A stretch of DNA of 42,201 nucleotides from a virus, in IMG/VR virus record IMGVR_UViG_3300007541_000003, positions 1 to 42,201 of that record. One strand, written 5' to 3'. The notes under the pieces were generated by a model. The model searched no databases and had not been told where the DNA came from. It saw only the letters and a program-made list of their open reading frames with translations. The translations under genes and the position numbers were made by a program. Of this stretch, positions 9,522 to 17,624 are shown one piece after another. How positions within the stretch are numbered: position 1 is the first letter of the stretch; every line of letters starts with the position of its first letter.

Positions 9522-9562
9522 GAAACCCCGCCCCGATATGTAACGAATCGGGGCGGGGTTTC
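9522..9562 (-). terminator. Perfect 16-bp stem-loop after the coat protein gene
   Basis: The arms at 9522-9537 and 9547-9562 are perfectly complementary over 16 bp around a 9-base loop. The arms carry G/C runs flanked by A/T, so on the minus strand the stem ends in GTTTC and is followed by a T-rich stretch (TTCTTC). It lies 21 bases past the coat-protein stop. It fits an intrinsic terminator that could work in either direction. Confidence 0.85.
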
Positions 9563-9583
9563 AGGCGCTACGGAGCTGCTGGA

Positions 9584-10849
9584 TTACCGAACGTCGTCGG
9601 TGATTCCGGTGAGCTTGAAGTGAGCGCCGCGGTGGGTAGTACCGAGCTGGCAGTACTTGTACAGCACAGCCAGGTAACGGTCCTTACCAGCGTCCCACTT
9701 CAACACCTTGCCGTCCTCTTCCAGCCACTCCCAATCGCTCATCTGCGACCAGAACAGCCTGTTGAGGGCGAGTCCGTACATGGTGCCGGGGGTGGTCTGG
9801 TCGTCGGTGAAGATGGGGTTACCATCAAACGTGACGACCTCGTAGCCACCGTGCACCTTGGTGACGTTGGCGTCGTTGAACCGGCGGGTGTTGGTCTGCA
9901 ACAGCTTGGCGAACCTCGACCGGATGCCGCGCGTGGTGATCAGCGCGAAGTCCAGGCCGTTGTCCACGTCAAGCCCCTGCTCGAAGCCAACCGCGTCCTT
10001 GGCGTCACGAATGACGTCCTCGGAGATGGCTCCACCGACAGCGTCCACGTACGACTTCCACCAGGTGTAGTTGGCGGGGTTGAGTCCGTGGAGAACTCCG
10101 CTGTCCGACACGATCGAGTCGAGCCCCTGAATCTCGCGGTTCTGCGAGTTGTTCGGAGCAGCGACAGTCGAGTCGCTCGATGCACGGACGAGGAAGTCCG
10201 TCGCGGCATCGACGTTGGCGCCCAGGGCCGGAGCCAGGGTCAGTTCGAGCCCGGCCCGGTCGATCGCGGTGACGGTGTGCGCCGCCGAGATGACAGCACC
10301 GGTGGCATCGACGACATCGACGATCTCGCCGCCGTAGAAGTTGACGGTCGTGTCAACTTCCAGGGTCGTACCCCCGGAGCTCTGGTTCACCGTGACATCA
10401 GCGACCTTGCCCGAGCCGTCGCCGTGAGCGGCGCGGTTCACATCGAGTTTCAGAGCGAGGGTCGTGTCTTCCATCTCCGCCTTGAACGCAGACTTGAAAG
10501 CACCCTCACTCGACTCGCTGGCCTTGATCAGCTGACCGGTGATGTTGAACGAGGCGTACGCGTACCGCATCGGCTCCTGCAAGTAGGTGTACGTCGAACG
10601 CCCAGGCGCGGGAAGGTTCTCGTTCTCAGAACGGAAGCCGACCGCGTTGTTGCGCTCTGCCTTCTGCGGGATGCGGAACTCGTTCCCCACGAAGTCAATG
10701 CCTTCGGCGCTGGGCATAATGCCCTTGAAGTCGGTGGGGTTCGCCTCAGGGTCGCCGAACAGAAGCGGCTTGCCCTTCGGAATGTGGTCACGAATCGGCC
10801 CGATGAACTTCGTCTTCATCGCGGCCGAGAAAGAAGCGGTATCAGCCAT
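9584..10849 (-). CDS. Major capsid protein (421 aa)
   Basis: This is the most likely HK97-fold coat protein. It follows a scaffold gene and has an N-terminal helical arm (SFSAAMKTKFIGPIRDHIP), an extended segment with FRIPQKAERNNAVGF and LPAPGRSTYTY, and a spine-helix-like stretch (YASFNITGQLIKASESSEGAFKSAF). A beta domain follows with an inserted Ig-like stretch (VTVNQSSGGTTLEVDTTVN) at about residues 150-220. A perfect AAGGAGGT Shine-Dalgarno sits at the usual distance before the ATG, the strongest ribosome site in the window, as expected for the most abundant virion protein. Terminator-like hairpins lie on both sides, so it probably has its own transcript. I could not see a convincing promoter in the 196 bases before it. 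Confidence 0.88.
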   Translation of the reverse strand: MADTASFSAAMKTKFIGPIRDHIPKGKPLLFGDPEANPTDFKGIMPSAEGIDFVGNEFRIPQKAERNNAVGFRSENENLPAPGRSTYTYLQEPMRYAYASFNITGQLIKASESSEGAFKSAFKAEMEDTTLALKLDVNRAAHGDGSGKVADVTVNQSSGGTTLEVDTTVNFYGGEIVDVVDATGAVISAAHTVTAIDRAGLELTLAPALGANVDAATDFLVRASSDSTVAAPNNSQNREIQGLDSIVSDSGVLHGLNPANYTWWKSYVDAVGGAISEDVIRDAKDAVGFEQGLDVDNGLDFALITTRGIRSRFAKLLQTNTRRFNDANVTKVHGGYEVVTFDGNPIFTDDQTTPGTMYGLALNRLFWSQMSDWEWLEEDGKVLKWDAGKDRYLAVLYKYCQLGTTHRGAHFKLTGITDDVR

Positions 10850-10993
10850 GAGGCTTTACCTCCTTGGTTTAGCGATTTACGTTGTCTCGTCCGACGATGC
10901 CTTGGGTCGAATATGACCTGTGCAAGCCGTATGTCTGTGGAACCCTGGGCCTTGGCGCGAAGCTGTACCGTAAGTCCTAAGTGTGATTACAGC

Positions 10994-11034
10994 AAAAAGC
11001 CGCGCCCTTTTGGAAAAACCTCAGGTGCGCGGCT
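10994..11034 (-). terminator. Intrinsic terminator between scaffold and coat protein genes
   Basis: AGCCGCGC at 10998-11005 pairs with GCGCGGCT at 11027-11034. Read leftward, the stem is followed at once by a run of five T. It sits 12 bases past the end of the scaffold gene, separating it from the coat protein gene. The rest of the gap 10850-10993 holds the coat protein ribosome site and no promoter I can support with both boxes. Confidence 0.8.
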
Positions 11035-11045
11035 CTTTGCTGCTG

Positions 11046-11894
11046 CTAAACAGAGCCCATAGTGGGCGGCGGCTGCTTCTGTTCAGCAAAGAACGAGTCG
11101 ATCGCATCATCGAAAGAGGTGAACTCTTCCTGCTGCGGCGGCGCTCCGCCTCCGGCAGCTTGCGTATCGGACCCGATCGTGGGCGGCGGCTGCAACTCGC
11201 CTGGCTTTGGCAGATTCAGGCCAAACGTCTGACGGGCCTCGTTGACCCATTCGACGTAAGCGGCCTTTGCGGCTTCCAGATCGCCGTCGTAAGCAATCAG
11301 GTACGGCTCAAACTGCGTGGACTTGAACGGGACCGGCGGGTCAAGCTCGCCCATCTCCTTCTCCACGTCCGAAAGCATGGCTTCGTACTGCTGCCGCTCC
11401 TTCTCGCGAATACCTTCTTCGACGTACTCACGCACTTCGGGCGGCAACTTGTCCATGTCGATCGTGTCGTCGTCATCATCGCCTAGCTCAGCGTCAATGT
11501 CGATGTCGGAGAGATCGTCGTCGTCGCTCTGACCGCGCACGGCCGCCATGATCCGCTCGGCTTCTTCCTCGCCGTATATCTCGCGCGTGACTTGCTCGTA
11601 CGTCGCAATCGGGTCGGAGTGAAAAGCATCCCAAAGCCGCGACGCGTTGCGATCCGGGGCGCTTTCTTGTTCGAGCTTCGTGATGTACGGCTGAATCTTC
11701 GACCGCAAGAACTCGTCAACCTGGCCGCGCGTCGCGTCGTCCGCGAATATCTCGGCTAGGTCGTTTGCCCAGGGAGTATCGGCAGCGGGAGCTTCTGGCT
11801 CGGGAGCAACAGCTTCCTCAACCGGCGGAGCTTCCGTCGTTTCTGGCGTGGGGTCATCGACCTGTGTCTCGTCCACCGGGGTTTCGTCAGACAT
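11046..11894 (-). CDS. Capsid scaffolding protein (282 aa)
   Basis: The protein is strongly acidic and helical. It has a Pro/Glu/Thr-rich disordered N-terminus (residues 1-40), a charged helical core with an Asp run (ELGDDDDDTIDMDKLP) near residue 140, a coiled-coil segment (EEGIREKERQQYEAMLSDVEKEM), and a C-terminal stretch rich in Pro, Gln and Gly. Position between the portal and coat genes, acidity and low complexity are the hallmarks of podoviral scaffolds that assemble the procapsid and then leave it. No protease gene is visible nearby, so release without cleavage, as in P22 and T7, is more likely. Confidence 0.78.
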   Translation of the reverse strand: MSDETPVDETQVDDPTPETTEAPPVEEAVAPEPEAPAADTPWANDLAEIFADDATRGQVDEFLRSKIQPYITKLEQESAPDRNASRLWDAFHSDPIATYEQVTREIYGEEEAERIMAAVRGQSDDDDLSDIDIDAELGDDDDDTIDMDKLPPEVREYVEEGIREKERQQYEAMLSDVEKEMGELDPPVPFKSTQFEPYLIAYDGDLEAAKAAYVEWVNEARQTFGLNLPKPGELQPPPTIGSDTQAAGGGAPPQQEEFTSFDDAIDSFFAEQKQPPPTMGSV

Positions 11895-11898
11895 CTAT

Positions 11899-12165
11899 CT
11901 ACGCACCCATTGAATCCACAGCCTCGCCAATAGTGGCTGGCTGGGCGGGGTCAGTTGCCTCGGGAGCGGGAGCGGCCATCATCGCGGCCTCTTCCTCTGC
12001 CACAGGCTCACCAAGAGCCTTCACAACTTCACGCAGAACCTCTGCCATCTGAGTCACACCCTGAACCGTCTCCGGCGGAGCTCCGGCCTCGCCGAGAGCT
12101 GTCGCCAGCTTTTCGAGCGCGCCTTCCGCGGTTACGGCTAGGCCATGCAGATTGTTCGGTCCCAT
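11899..12165 (-). CDS. Small Ala/Glu-rich head-region protein (88 aa)
   Basis: No family is recognised. The protein is helical and Ala/Glu/Pro-rich (ALEKLATALGEAG, MAEVLREVVKALGE), ending in a disordered Pro/Ala tail. The ATG at 12165 is chosen because AGGAGG lies directly upstream; longer versions would cross the end of the neighbouring gene. It stops four bases before the scaffold start and is probably co-translated with it. It may be a second scaffold or head-assembly factor, but only its position and acidity speak for this. Confidence 0.6.
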   Translation of the reverse strand: MGPNNLHGLAVTAEGALEKLATALGEAGAPPETVQGVTQMAEVLREVVKALGEPVAEEEAAMMAAPAPEATDPAQPATIGEAVDSMGA

Positions 12166-12176
12166 CTGCCTTCCTC

Positions 12177-12446
12177 CTAGTCGTTGTAGTAGAAGATTCG
12201 GAGCACGCCCGAACCTGATTCGGTAATCCACTTGCTGTACACGATCTCGTCTTCCTTCAACTCAACAACGCTGTCGGTCGGAACACGAAAGCCGACCGAG
12301 TTGGTCGGGGCAGTGTCGTCAATACGAAAACGAACCGGGGTCGATGGCTGCACCAGGGCACGCCAGCCGAAGTCAGGCTTGGTCAGCGAAACGGCGGCTG
12401 AGTCCGAAACCGAAACTTCTACGTAGCTCATGTTCGATGTAGGCAT
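12177..12446 (-). CDS. Small beta-rich head protein, possible decoration protein (89 aa)
   Basis: No family is recognised. The sequence alternates polar and hydrophobic residues (YVEVSVSDSAAVSL, SVVELKEDEIVYSKW, GVLRIFYYND), which suggests an all-beta sandwich. Such small beta proteins between portal and coat genes are often head decoration or fibre-base proteins. An upstream gap of 76 bases holds a possible minus-strand promoter with TACTAT as a weak -10 at 12483-12488. The decoration role is inference. Confidence 0.55.
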   Translation of the reverse strand: MPTSNMSYVEVSVSDSAAVSLTKPDFGWRALVQPSTPVRFRIDDTAPTNSVGFRVPTDSVVELKEDEIVYSKWITESGSGVLRIFYYND

Positions 12447-12522
12447 TAGTTACCTCGGGTCGCGAATCGACGAACTGAACGTATAGTACTTGGCAAGTTG
12501 GACACCGTGGAAAAAGTTGGGA

Positions 12523-14418
12523 CTACGCTCCTGGCGGCATCATCGCGCCCGGAGCCGGGGGTTCAGCGGGTTCCTCGCCTTCGGTTGGCGGCTGTGCCCC
12601 AGGGGCAGGCATCCCCTGGGCCTGCATCGCGAGAGCCTGTTCTTCGAGCTGCTCCTGCATCGCCTTCATACGCAAGTCCTTGTGCGTCTGGACGTGGAAC
12701 TCGAACTTCTGCTTGACGTCGTTGGGCAGCGCCTCAAACTCGGACGTCTTGCGGAAGTTGTTGTGCTCCCGAATGTGAATGTCGTGGTCGTCCCAGGAGT
12801 TCGGAACTTTGGCGGTGCCCTTGTGGCCGTCTTCGTCTTCGCCCTCAATCATCATCAGGTTCTCGTTGCGCGCTAGGCGCACGTCGTAGACCTTCTGCGG
12901 AGTGAGCGTGCCGACCGGAATGTCGAGCAGGTCGGCCATGACCTCGGGATCGGTGATGATCCCGTTCTGCCACATCAAGAGCGCCTGATCCTGGCGAGCG
13001 GCACGCGTCGTCGCAAGTCCGCTGCCCATCAGTACGCGTACGCGCATCCCTGGCTTGATCTCTTCCTTCATGAACCGCCGCACCTCGGGGATACCTTCGC
13101 GGCTGTACGTCTGGACGATGGTCTTCTCGGGCCCGTACTGCTTTGCCAGCATGAGCAGCTGCCAATAGCCGTCAGCCAGGGACGACGAGATCGTCCTGGT
13201 CAGCTCGGCCAGGTGCGAGTCGTCGGCCTGTTTGAGCATCTCGATCGCCCGAGCGGCCTCGACCCGGCCAGGTACGCGGCCCTGCGACGTCTCGTGCTGA
13301 CCGGCGACGTCCATCATCTCTTCGCGAATCCACTGTCCGTCGGTGTTCTCCGGGAATACGGACGGCTGAATGATCTCGGGTCGGTAGAGGCCCGAAGACG
13401 AGTTGCCCCGGAGAATCTGGTTCGGCGAATCGTCGGGGTCAGCTTCGAGTTCGAGCTCGGTCGGCAGCCACCACTTCGGACTTGCGAACGCCTCGCGCAC
13501 GCTGATTCGCTGCGCGTGGTACTTGTTGAGCTCCATCTGCGGTGAGCGCAAGTACTTGACCGTGCAGGTGTAGTGCGGAGAGCCGGGGCGCGGAATCGCG
13601 CCGATGATCGTGAACGGCAGCTTGCCGTGCTGGTAGGGGAAAGGCTGCGCTTCGACCAGAATCTCGTTCCCGGCCCACACGACGAAGAGCCCGTCGGGCC
13701 AGCGCTGATCAACGCCTGGCTTGACCCAAAGCTCATTGACCAACACGCCTTCCAAGACCGGGGCCATACCCATATCGCGCAGCAGGGCGGCCTTCGCAAC
13801 GTCGGCCTTGCTGGTGGTCGTCGGCGACACCTTCTTGCCGTACATCTTCTCCACCTGGTGAACGTCAAGGAACTGCTCGTGGATGATGTAGCGCGCGCCC
13901 TTGAAGCGCCGCGCGTACGGGTCGACGAATATCTCGGTGGGAGCGCAGGCCGTTACGTCGCCGCGCTTCTCGTCAGAGTTCCAGCCCCACTTCAAGTAAC
14001 CCTCACCGCCTGCGAGCGCCCACAGGGTTGCCTCAGACAGCTCGCCGTCGATGTCGGCAACCTGCGGCTCAGACAGCCAGCGCAGGTAGGCCAGCGCCAC
14101 GGAGGCCACGCTCATGTCCACCGGGTCATCCGTCGCAGGCAGCACGTCTACGGTCGGGTGCGTTTCCAGAGCGGTCGCCCTCTGTTTGAGGACGAAGTGC
14201 ATGATCTTGTTCGTTACGGGCCGGGGCGATGAACGGCGGTTATTCGGCCTTCTTGCGATCTCGATGGCCTGTGCATCTGAGTTCCAGACCGCGTACTGCT
14301 GGTCAAGAAAAAACGCGAGGTTCAGCAGAATGTCTTTGTCGTACGGCAGCCGCGCGCGAGCAGCCTCTTCTTTGAGGTCATCAAACTCGGCAACAAGCTG
14401 TTTGGCCCTGGGGGCCAC
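12523..14418 (-). CDS. Portal protein (631 aa)
   Basis: The length and order after the terminase match podoviral portals. Visible features are an N-terminal helical clip region (LNLAFFLDQQYAVWNSDAQAI), the segment RPVTNKIMHFVLKQRATALETHPTVDV, and a wing domain with GDVTACAPTEIFVDPYAR. Aromatic-rich beta strands and a helical stem/tunnel region (MMDVAGQHETSQGRVPGRVEAARAIEML) are typical of the P22-type/SPP1-type superfamily. The C-terminus is a helical Met/Gln/Pro-rich barrel-like tail. The GTG start overlaps the TAG stop of the upstream gene by one base. Twelve copies should form the DNA channel, bind the large terminase during packaging and carry the tail adaptor. Confidence 0.85.
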   Translation of the reverse strand: MAPRAKQLVAEFDDLKEEAARARLPYDKDILLNLAFFLDQQYAVWNSDAQAIEIARRPNNRRSSPRPVTNKIMHFVLKQRATALETHPTVDVLPATDDPVDMSVASVALAYLRWLSEPQVADIDGELSEATLWALAGGEGYLKWGWNSDEKRGDVTACAPTEIFVDPYARRFKGARYIIHEQFLDVHQVEKMYGKKVSPTTTSKADVAKAALLRDMGMAPVLEGVLVNELWVKPGVDQRWPDGLFVVWAGNEILVEAQPFPYQHGKLPFTIIGAIPRPGSPHYTCTVKYLRSPQMELNKYHAQRISVREAFASPKWWLPTELELEADPDDSPNQILRGNSSSGLYRPEIIQPSVFPENTDGQWIREEMMDVAGQHETSQGRVPGRVEAARAIEMLKQADDSHLAELTRTISSSLADGYWQLLMLAKQYGPEKTIVQTYSREGIPEVRRFMKEEIKPGMRVRVLMGSGLATTRAARQDQALLMWQNGIITDPEVMADLLDIPVGTLTPQKVYDVRLARNENLMMIEGEDEDGHKGTAKVPNSWDDHDIHIREHNNFRKTSEFEALPNDVKQKFEFHVQTHKDLRMKAMQEQLEEQALAMQAQGMPAPGAQPPTEGEEPAEPPAPGAMMPPGA

Positions 14419-14720
14419 TAGATCGACGGAACGCCTTCGTCGTTATCGGGGGTGACCTCGACGACTTCCAGCTCGGGCTCGGGCTGTTGGACTACGTCGC
14501 CGACCGGCAGAATGTTTCGCTCGTCGTCCATCTGTTCGAGCGCCGCCTCAATGCAGTTGCGGCAAGCCACCGGGTGTGGTGACGACTCGTCGAGCAGTTC
14601 GTCACCGTGGAACACCACAAAAGGTGGGCGACAGTCGCGAGAGTGGACGGGCGAGCAAAGACAGCCTCGACCTCCGGTTGATTCGTTCGGGTTAGTCGAG
14701 CTGATCGTGAAGTTCTCCAT
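14418..14720 (-). CDS. Small Cys-containing protein between terminase and portal (100 aa)
   Basis: No named family is recognised. The sequence has a Cys/His cluster (GCLCSPVHSRDCRPPF and ACRNCIE) consistent with one zinc site, followed by an acidic tail (VVEVTPDNDEGVP). The chosen start, ATG at 14720, gives MENFTISSTN; a longer version would begin inside the terminase gene. It abuts the portal gene by a one-base overlap, so translation is coupled. A role in packaging or portal assembly is possible but unproven. Confidence 0.6.
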   Translation of the reverse strand: MENFTISSTNPNESTGGRGCLCSPVHSRDCRPPFVVFHGDELLDESSPHPVACRNCIEAALEQMDDERNILPVGDVVQQPEPELEVVEVTPDNDEGVPSI

Positions 14721-14730
14721 GTTGCCAACT

Positions 14731-16158
14731 TTACAAGACCACCGCGTCATCATGGGATGGATTCACTGCACCTTCGACGCGTTCACGCTGCTGCTTACGT
14801 ATGGCGCGGTGAATCTCGTCAGTAGTGTTGCTTGGAGGCGCGGCCTGGGCTTCTTTCATCGGCGGCACCCAGCGGCTTGCCAAGTATTGCGCGCAGTCCA
14901 CTAGGTGATCGTTGGACTTCACGGGCCGCTCGGGCGCGTCGAGGTTCTTTGCGCGCTGCTGCGGAGTCAAGTCCACCCACTTGTAGTCCTTGATCGCCTC
15001 ATACGTCTTCGGGCAGTTCTGAGTCACCCGAAAGCGGCCCATCTTGATCAAAGTGCCCAACATCGGGATTCGATCGGTGTGATTCTTGGGCCCAAGCTGG
15101 AAGTTGAACCCGATCCGCGCGTATTGGGAGTGCAGGCTCATGTTCGTGCCGCGATCGCGGGTCATGATGGAGGGATCGGCGATGCGCTGGCGCACATTCG
15201 GCGCGTATGCCGCTTCGAGCTTGCGCCAATCCTCGGCGTGCTCCTGAACGGCCCGTTCGGCTTGCTCATACTCGGCGACGCCCAACAAAGATCGCGGTTG
15301 GCCCGTCAGACTTCCGTCCTTGTCCACGACTACCCATAGACCGGCGGTTGGATTCCGGGTTCCGGGGTCCATCCCCATCCAATACGTCTGGTATCGGCTC
15401 GGATCGTGGCGCTGCATGACCACGTGGGTGTCCCAGCCCCAATCTTCGTAGACCTGGCCTGCGAAGTCGTCGAACTGACACAGCACGTACCGCCGAATCC
15501 AGGGGTCAGGGTATTGAAGAAGGGATTGAATGTACTCAGGGGGTAGGTAAGGGTTGTCAAAAGACGTCGAGCGCCAGAATCCGGTGCCTTCGGCCTTGTT
15601 TTTGTCGTCTACGAACCGCTTGTACAGCCAGTTGTGGCCGCCGGGGTTCGAGGCAGACCAAACGCCCCGCCTGGCGATGCGGGTAGCGCCGTATTTCTTG
15701 CCTTCGGGGGTTGGGTCTTTCTGTCGGACGCGCGAAAGCATCCCTTGATACGTCTCTTCGTCAAACTCGTCGGCCTCGTCGAAGGCAATAAAGCCGACGT
15801 TCAGCGATCGGTGCTTATTCCAGTCGTCGATCGACCGAAAAAGCACAGTTGAGCCGTTCGGGAAGGTGAACTTTTCGACATGTCCACCGATTCGCCGTAC
15901 TTCGCCGCGATCTCGTAGCTCTGGTGGCAGTACCTCAAAGAAAACGGTTTCCGTGGTGTCCCGGAGCTCGGGAACCGTCTTACGAGTGATCAGTCCGCGG
16001 ATACCAGGCTGTTCTAAGCACCACGCGATTGCCTCCGCGGCGATCGCGTACGTCTTTCCGGACCCAAAGGCACCGAACAGGGCGCGTTCGTACGCCGTCG
16101 AACGGTGAAACTCCCCGTGAATGGGAAGCGGTCGGTACTCGAAGTTGATCGTCGTCAT
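14731..16158 (-). CDS. terL: Terminase large subunit, packaging ATPase-nuclease (475 aa)
   Basis: The ATPase half shows a Walker A loop GAFGSGKT at residues 29-36, an adenine/arginine-type segment GLITRKTVPELRD, and a Walker B FIAFDEADE with Asp127-Glu128. The nuclease half begins with YWMGMDPGTRNP near residue 262, where the first metal-binding Asp of the RNase H-like fold is expected, and ends with the typical LVDCAQYLASRW segment. The enzyme pumps DNA through the portal and cuts the concatemer. Its ATG overlaps the stop of the small-subunit candidate by four bases. Confidence 0.93.
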   Translation of the reverse strand: MTTINFEYRPLPIHGEFHRSTAYERALFGAFGSGKTYAIAAEAIAWCLEQPGIRGLITRKTVPELRDTTETVFFEVLPPELRDRGEVRRIGGHVEKFTFPNGSTVLFRSIDDWNKHRSLNVGFIAFDEADEFDEETYQGMLSRVRQKDPTPEGKKYGATRIARRGVWSASNPGGHNWLYKRFVDDKNKAEGTGFWRSTSFDNPYLPPEYIQSLLQYPDPWIRRYVLCQFDDFAGQVYEDWGWDTHVVMQRHDPSRYQTYWMGMDPGTRNPTAGLWVVVDKDGSLTGQPRSLLGVAEYEQAERAVQEHAEDWRKLEAAYAPNVRQRIADPSIMTRDRGTNMSLHSQYARIGFNFQLGPKNHTDRIPMLGTLIKMGRFRVTQNCPKTYEAIKDYKWVDLTPQQRAKNLDAPERPVKSNDHLVDCAQYLASRWVPPMKEAQAAPPSNTTDEIHRAIRKQQRERVEGAVNPSHDDAVVL

Positions 16159-16799
16159 GAAGTCCGGTCAAGAATGTCCTGGGCCTGCTTCTGCTGGGCG
16201 TTGAAGCACTCCAAACAGCGGTCTGACGACTCGACAAACTCCGATTCGAGCTTGTCGGCCCCGCAGGCGTCGCATTGACGCGTCTCGGAGGGCACTTCGA
16301 CTGCCTCGACTTCGGCTTCGACGATCTCCACGGGCTGTTCTTCGGGCCGGGGAAGGGCAAAGTTGATCTGAATGGGCTGCGTCTTGTCCTGATCGGGCGG
16401 CTGAACGAGCGCCGGGTGCCCGACCGTGTACTTCAAGATCAGCTCGCCTGCTTTCTGCCGGACTTTGGCGTTCTCGTCGGCCAGATCGGAGGTCAGATTG
16501 GCGATGACCTGGGGCGTGAGCTGCACCATCGAGTGAATCGAGGCCAACACGTCATCGGTCAGCGCCTCCCGGACGAACGGTTTGAGCTCGTCCTGGATTA
16601 CGTCTTGTGCGATGTCAACAATGTCGCCACGAACGCGGTCAGAAAGCTCTTTTTGGTGCTCAGGAAGTTCTGCGCGTTCCTTTTGGAGACGTCGTAGACG
16701 ACGGGAACGAGCTGAGCGGCAAGCAGTAGAGCAAGTCTTGGCACGCGCGTTGCGGTTCGGAAGAGATTCGCCGCACTCCGAACAATGACGATTAGCCAT
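16155..16799 (-). CDS. terS: Probable terminase small subunit with zinc knuckles (214 aa)
   Basis: Its four-base overlap with the large subunit and its helical middle support a small-terminase role. The N-terminus has a zinc-ribbon-like CSEC...CSTAC set (residues 7-29), followed by a very basic stretch (RSARSRRLRRLQKER). Helices at residues 55-130 could form the oligomeric ring. The C-terminal tail is acidic and Pro/Glu-rich and carries a second set, CDAC and CLEC. Zinc-binding ends are not universal in small terminases, so DNA recognition through the N-terminal knuckle is a reasonable guess. Confidence 0.65.
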   Translation of the reverse strand: MANRHCSECGESLPNRNARAKTCSTACRSARSRRLRRLQKERAELPEHQKELSDRVRGDIVDIAQDVIQDELKPFVREALTDDVLASIHSMVQLTPQVIANLTSDLADENAKVRQKAGELILKYTVGHPALVQPPDQDKTQPIQINFALPRPEEQPVEIVEAEVEAVEVPSETRQCDACGADKLESEFVESSDRCLECFNAQQKQAQDILDRTS

Positions 16800-16863
16800 T
16801 GTCCGGAGCTACGACGATGGTTGAGCGCAAGCTAAGCTCACACGCAACACGTAGGAGGCCACG

Positions 16864-16872
16864 AGCTTAGCA
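16864..16872 (-). promoter_or_regulatory. Extended -10 promoter candidate before the terminase genes
   Basis: Read leftward the sequence is TGCTAAGCT: an extended TGC plus a TAAGCT -10 of the TAnnnT type. It lies just past the stop of the 58-residue gene and about 65 bases before the small-terminase ATG. No good -35 box is visible. The same motif occurs at 17525, 18104 and 25879. Confidence 0.4.
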
Positions 16873-16882
16873 GACGGCGGGA

Positions 16883-17059
16883 TTACTCGCCGACGATCGC
16901 GCTTTCGGCGACGGTGACCGTGATCCCAGGAACGGCGTCCTCGATGCGATCCTCGGCAGCACCGCGAGCAGCGGTGGCCTGCGTCTCGGAGCCAGGGAAC
17001 TTGATGTTGGTCTTAGTCGCGTAAGCGGTGTCGGGCGAAAGAACGATGGGAGAAGCCAT
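16883..17059 (-). CDS. Small acidic protein (58 aa)
   Basis: This short gene has an ideal ribosome site (GGAGGT, about five bases before the ATG) and reads MASPIVLSPDTAYATKTN at its start. It has no Cys and no membrane segment, and its C-terminus is beta-like (PGITVTVAESAIVGE). No family is recognised. It sits between the zinc-finger gene and the terminase genes on the same strand. Confidence 0.6.
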   Translation of the reverse strand: MASPIVLSPDTAYATKTNIKFPGSETQATAARGAAEDRIEDAVPGITVTVAESAIVGE

Positions 17060-17090
17060 GATCTACCTCCGGGTCGTTGGACGTTGCCCA

Positions 17091-17492
17091 CTATACAGCA
17101 GCAGCGTCTTCCCGTTGGAACTTTTTGCGGTTCTCTTCCTGCTTCTTCGCCAGGGCTCGGATGATCAGATCGCGCTTCTCTGGATCAGTCGCTACGGCGA
17201 GGCTAATCCTGACGTCCTCGTGCAGCAGTGTTCCCTCGACGCCGCTGACCGCGCAGGTGCCCTCCACGTGGCCGCGCTTGCCCCAGGGCGAGTGCTCACC
17301 GCAGAACGGTGGGTCTTTGACCGCGAGGGGCGCGTACTCCTTGTCGCAGATCAAACAGGTCTTTGTGCGCCCGTAGGCGTACGACATATCTCTGACGAGC
17401 TGGCAGACGCGGCAGTACTTCGTATTGGACCGGATGGTCTTATACGGCGCTCCGCACTCCTGGCAAGCGATCGTCGTCTCGTTGCTTGGCAT
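17091..17492 (-). CDS. Zinc-ribbon protein, first gene of the leftward block (133 aa)
   Basis: Three Cys pairs (CQEC near residue 10, CRVC near 27, CLIC near 46) and further Cys/His residues (FCGEH) indicate one or two zinc sites. A helical, basic C-terminus (KRDLIIRALAKKQEENRKKF) follows. The gene is the first after the divergent control region, so it is the promoter-proximal gene of the late block. Such a position suits a regulator of late transcription, but no specific family can be named. The stop at 17091-17093 is 31 bases before the next gene. Confidence 0.65.
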   Translation of the reverse strand: MPSNETTIACQECGAPYKTIRSNTKYCRVCQLVRDMSYAYGRTKTCLICDKEYAPLAVKDPPFCGEHSPWGKRGHVEGTCAVSGVEGTLLHEDVRISLAVATDPEKRDLIIRALAKKQEENRKKFQREDAAAV

Positions 17493-17524
17493 CTAGTCTC
17501 CTAAGGTTGCGTACTGAGCAAAGC

Positions 17525-17533
17525 ACCTTAGCA
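17525..17533 (-). promoter_or_regulatory. Leftward promoter candidate of the late block
   Basis: Read leftward, TGTGCTAAGGTGC carries an extended TGC and a TAAGGT -10 box, 33 bases before the first gene of the leftward block. The flanking GCCAAG-TGTGCTAAGGTGC is nearly the same as the rightward sequence at 18095-18115, which makes the two a matched divergent pair. A -35 is not clear. Confidence 0.5.
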
Positions 17534-17540
17534 CACTTGG

Positions 17541-17624
17541 CTACCCCATAACCCCCCCTAACCCCACAGAACGCTTTCAAGCGTTCTGGTGGGGGAGGCT
17601 TTGGGATAGGTAAGGGGTAGAATC
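17541..17624 (-). repeat. C-rich / hairpin / G-rich element, copy 1
   Basis: Read leftward, this begins GATTCTACCCCTTACC, passes through AAGCCTCCCCCACC, then a perfect 9-bp hairpin (arms 17568-17576 and 17579-17587, 2-base loop), then a G-rich tail with GGGGTTAGGGGGG and TTATGGGG. A second copy with the same order but different hairpin bases lies at 27346-27425 on the plus strand. The G-rich tail could form a quadruplex. The element stands directly upstream of the late promoter candidate. Confidence 0.7.

Noticed and set aside
9620-11062. Long plus-strand open frame antisense to the coat protein gene (480 codons)
   Set aside because: It mirrors the coat gene, has an Arg/Val/Asp-rich composition with no recognisable domain, and crosses the hairpin of the scaffold-coat gap. 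GC-rich genes commonly give open antisense frames.
16867-17091. Minus-strand 74-codon frame beside the 58-residue gene
   Set aside because: Pro/Arg/Ser-rich shadow frame. The overlapping 58-residue frame has the perfect GGAGGT site and a natural composition.
17541-17624. GGGTTA-like words resembling telomere repeats
   Set aside because: Only a few imperfect G-runs are present, and the element lies internally. No linear-end function is indicated.
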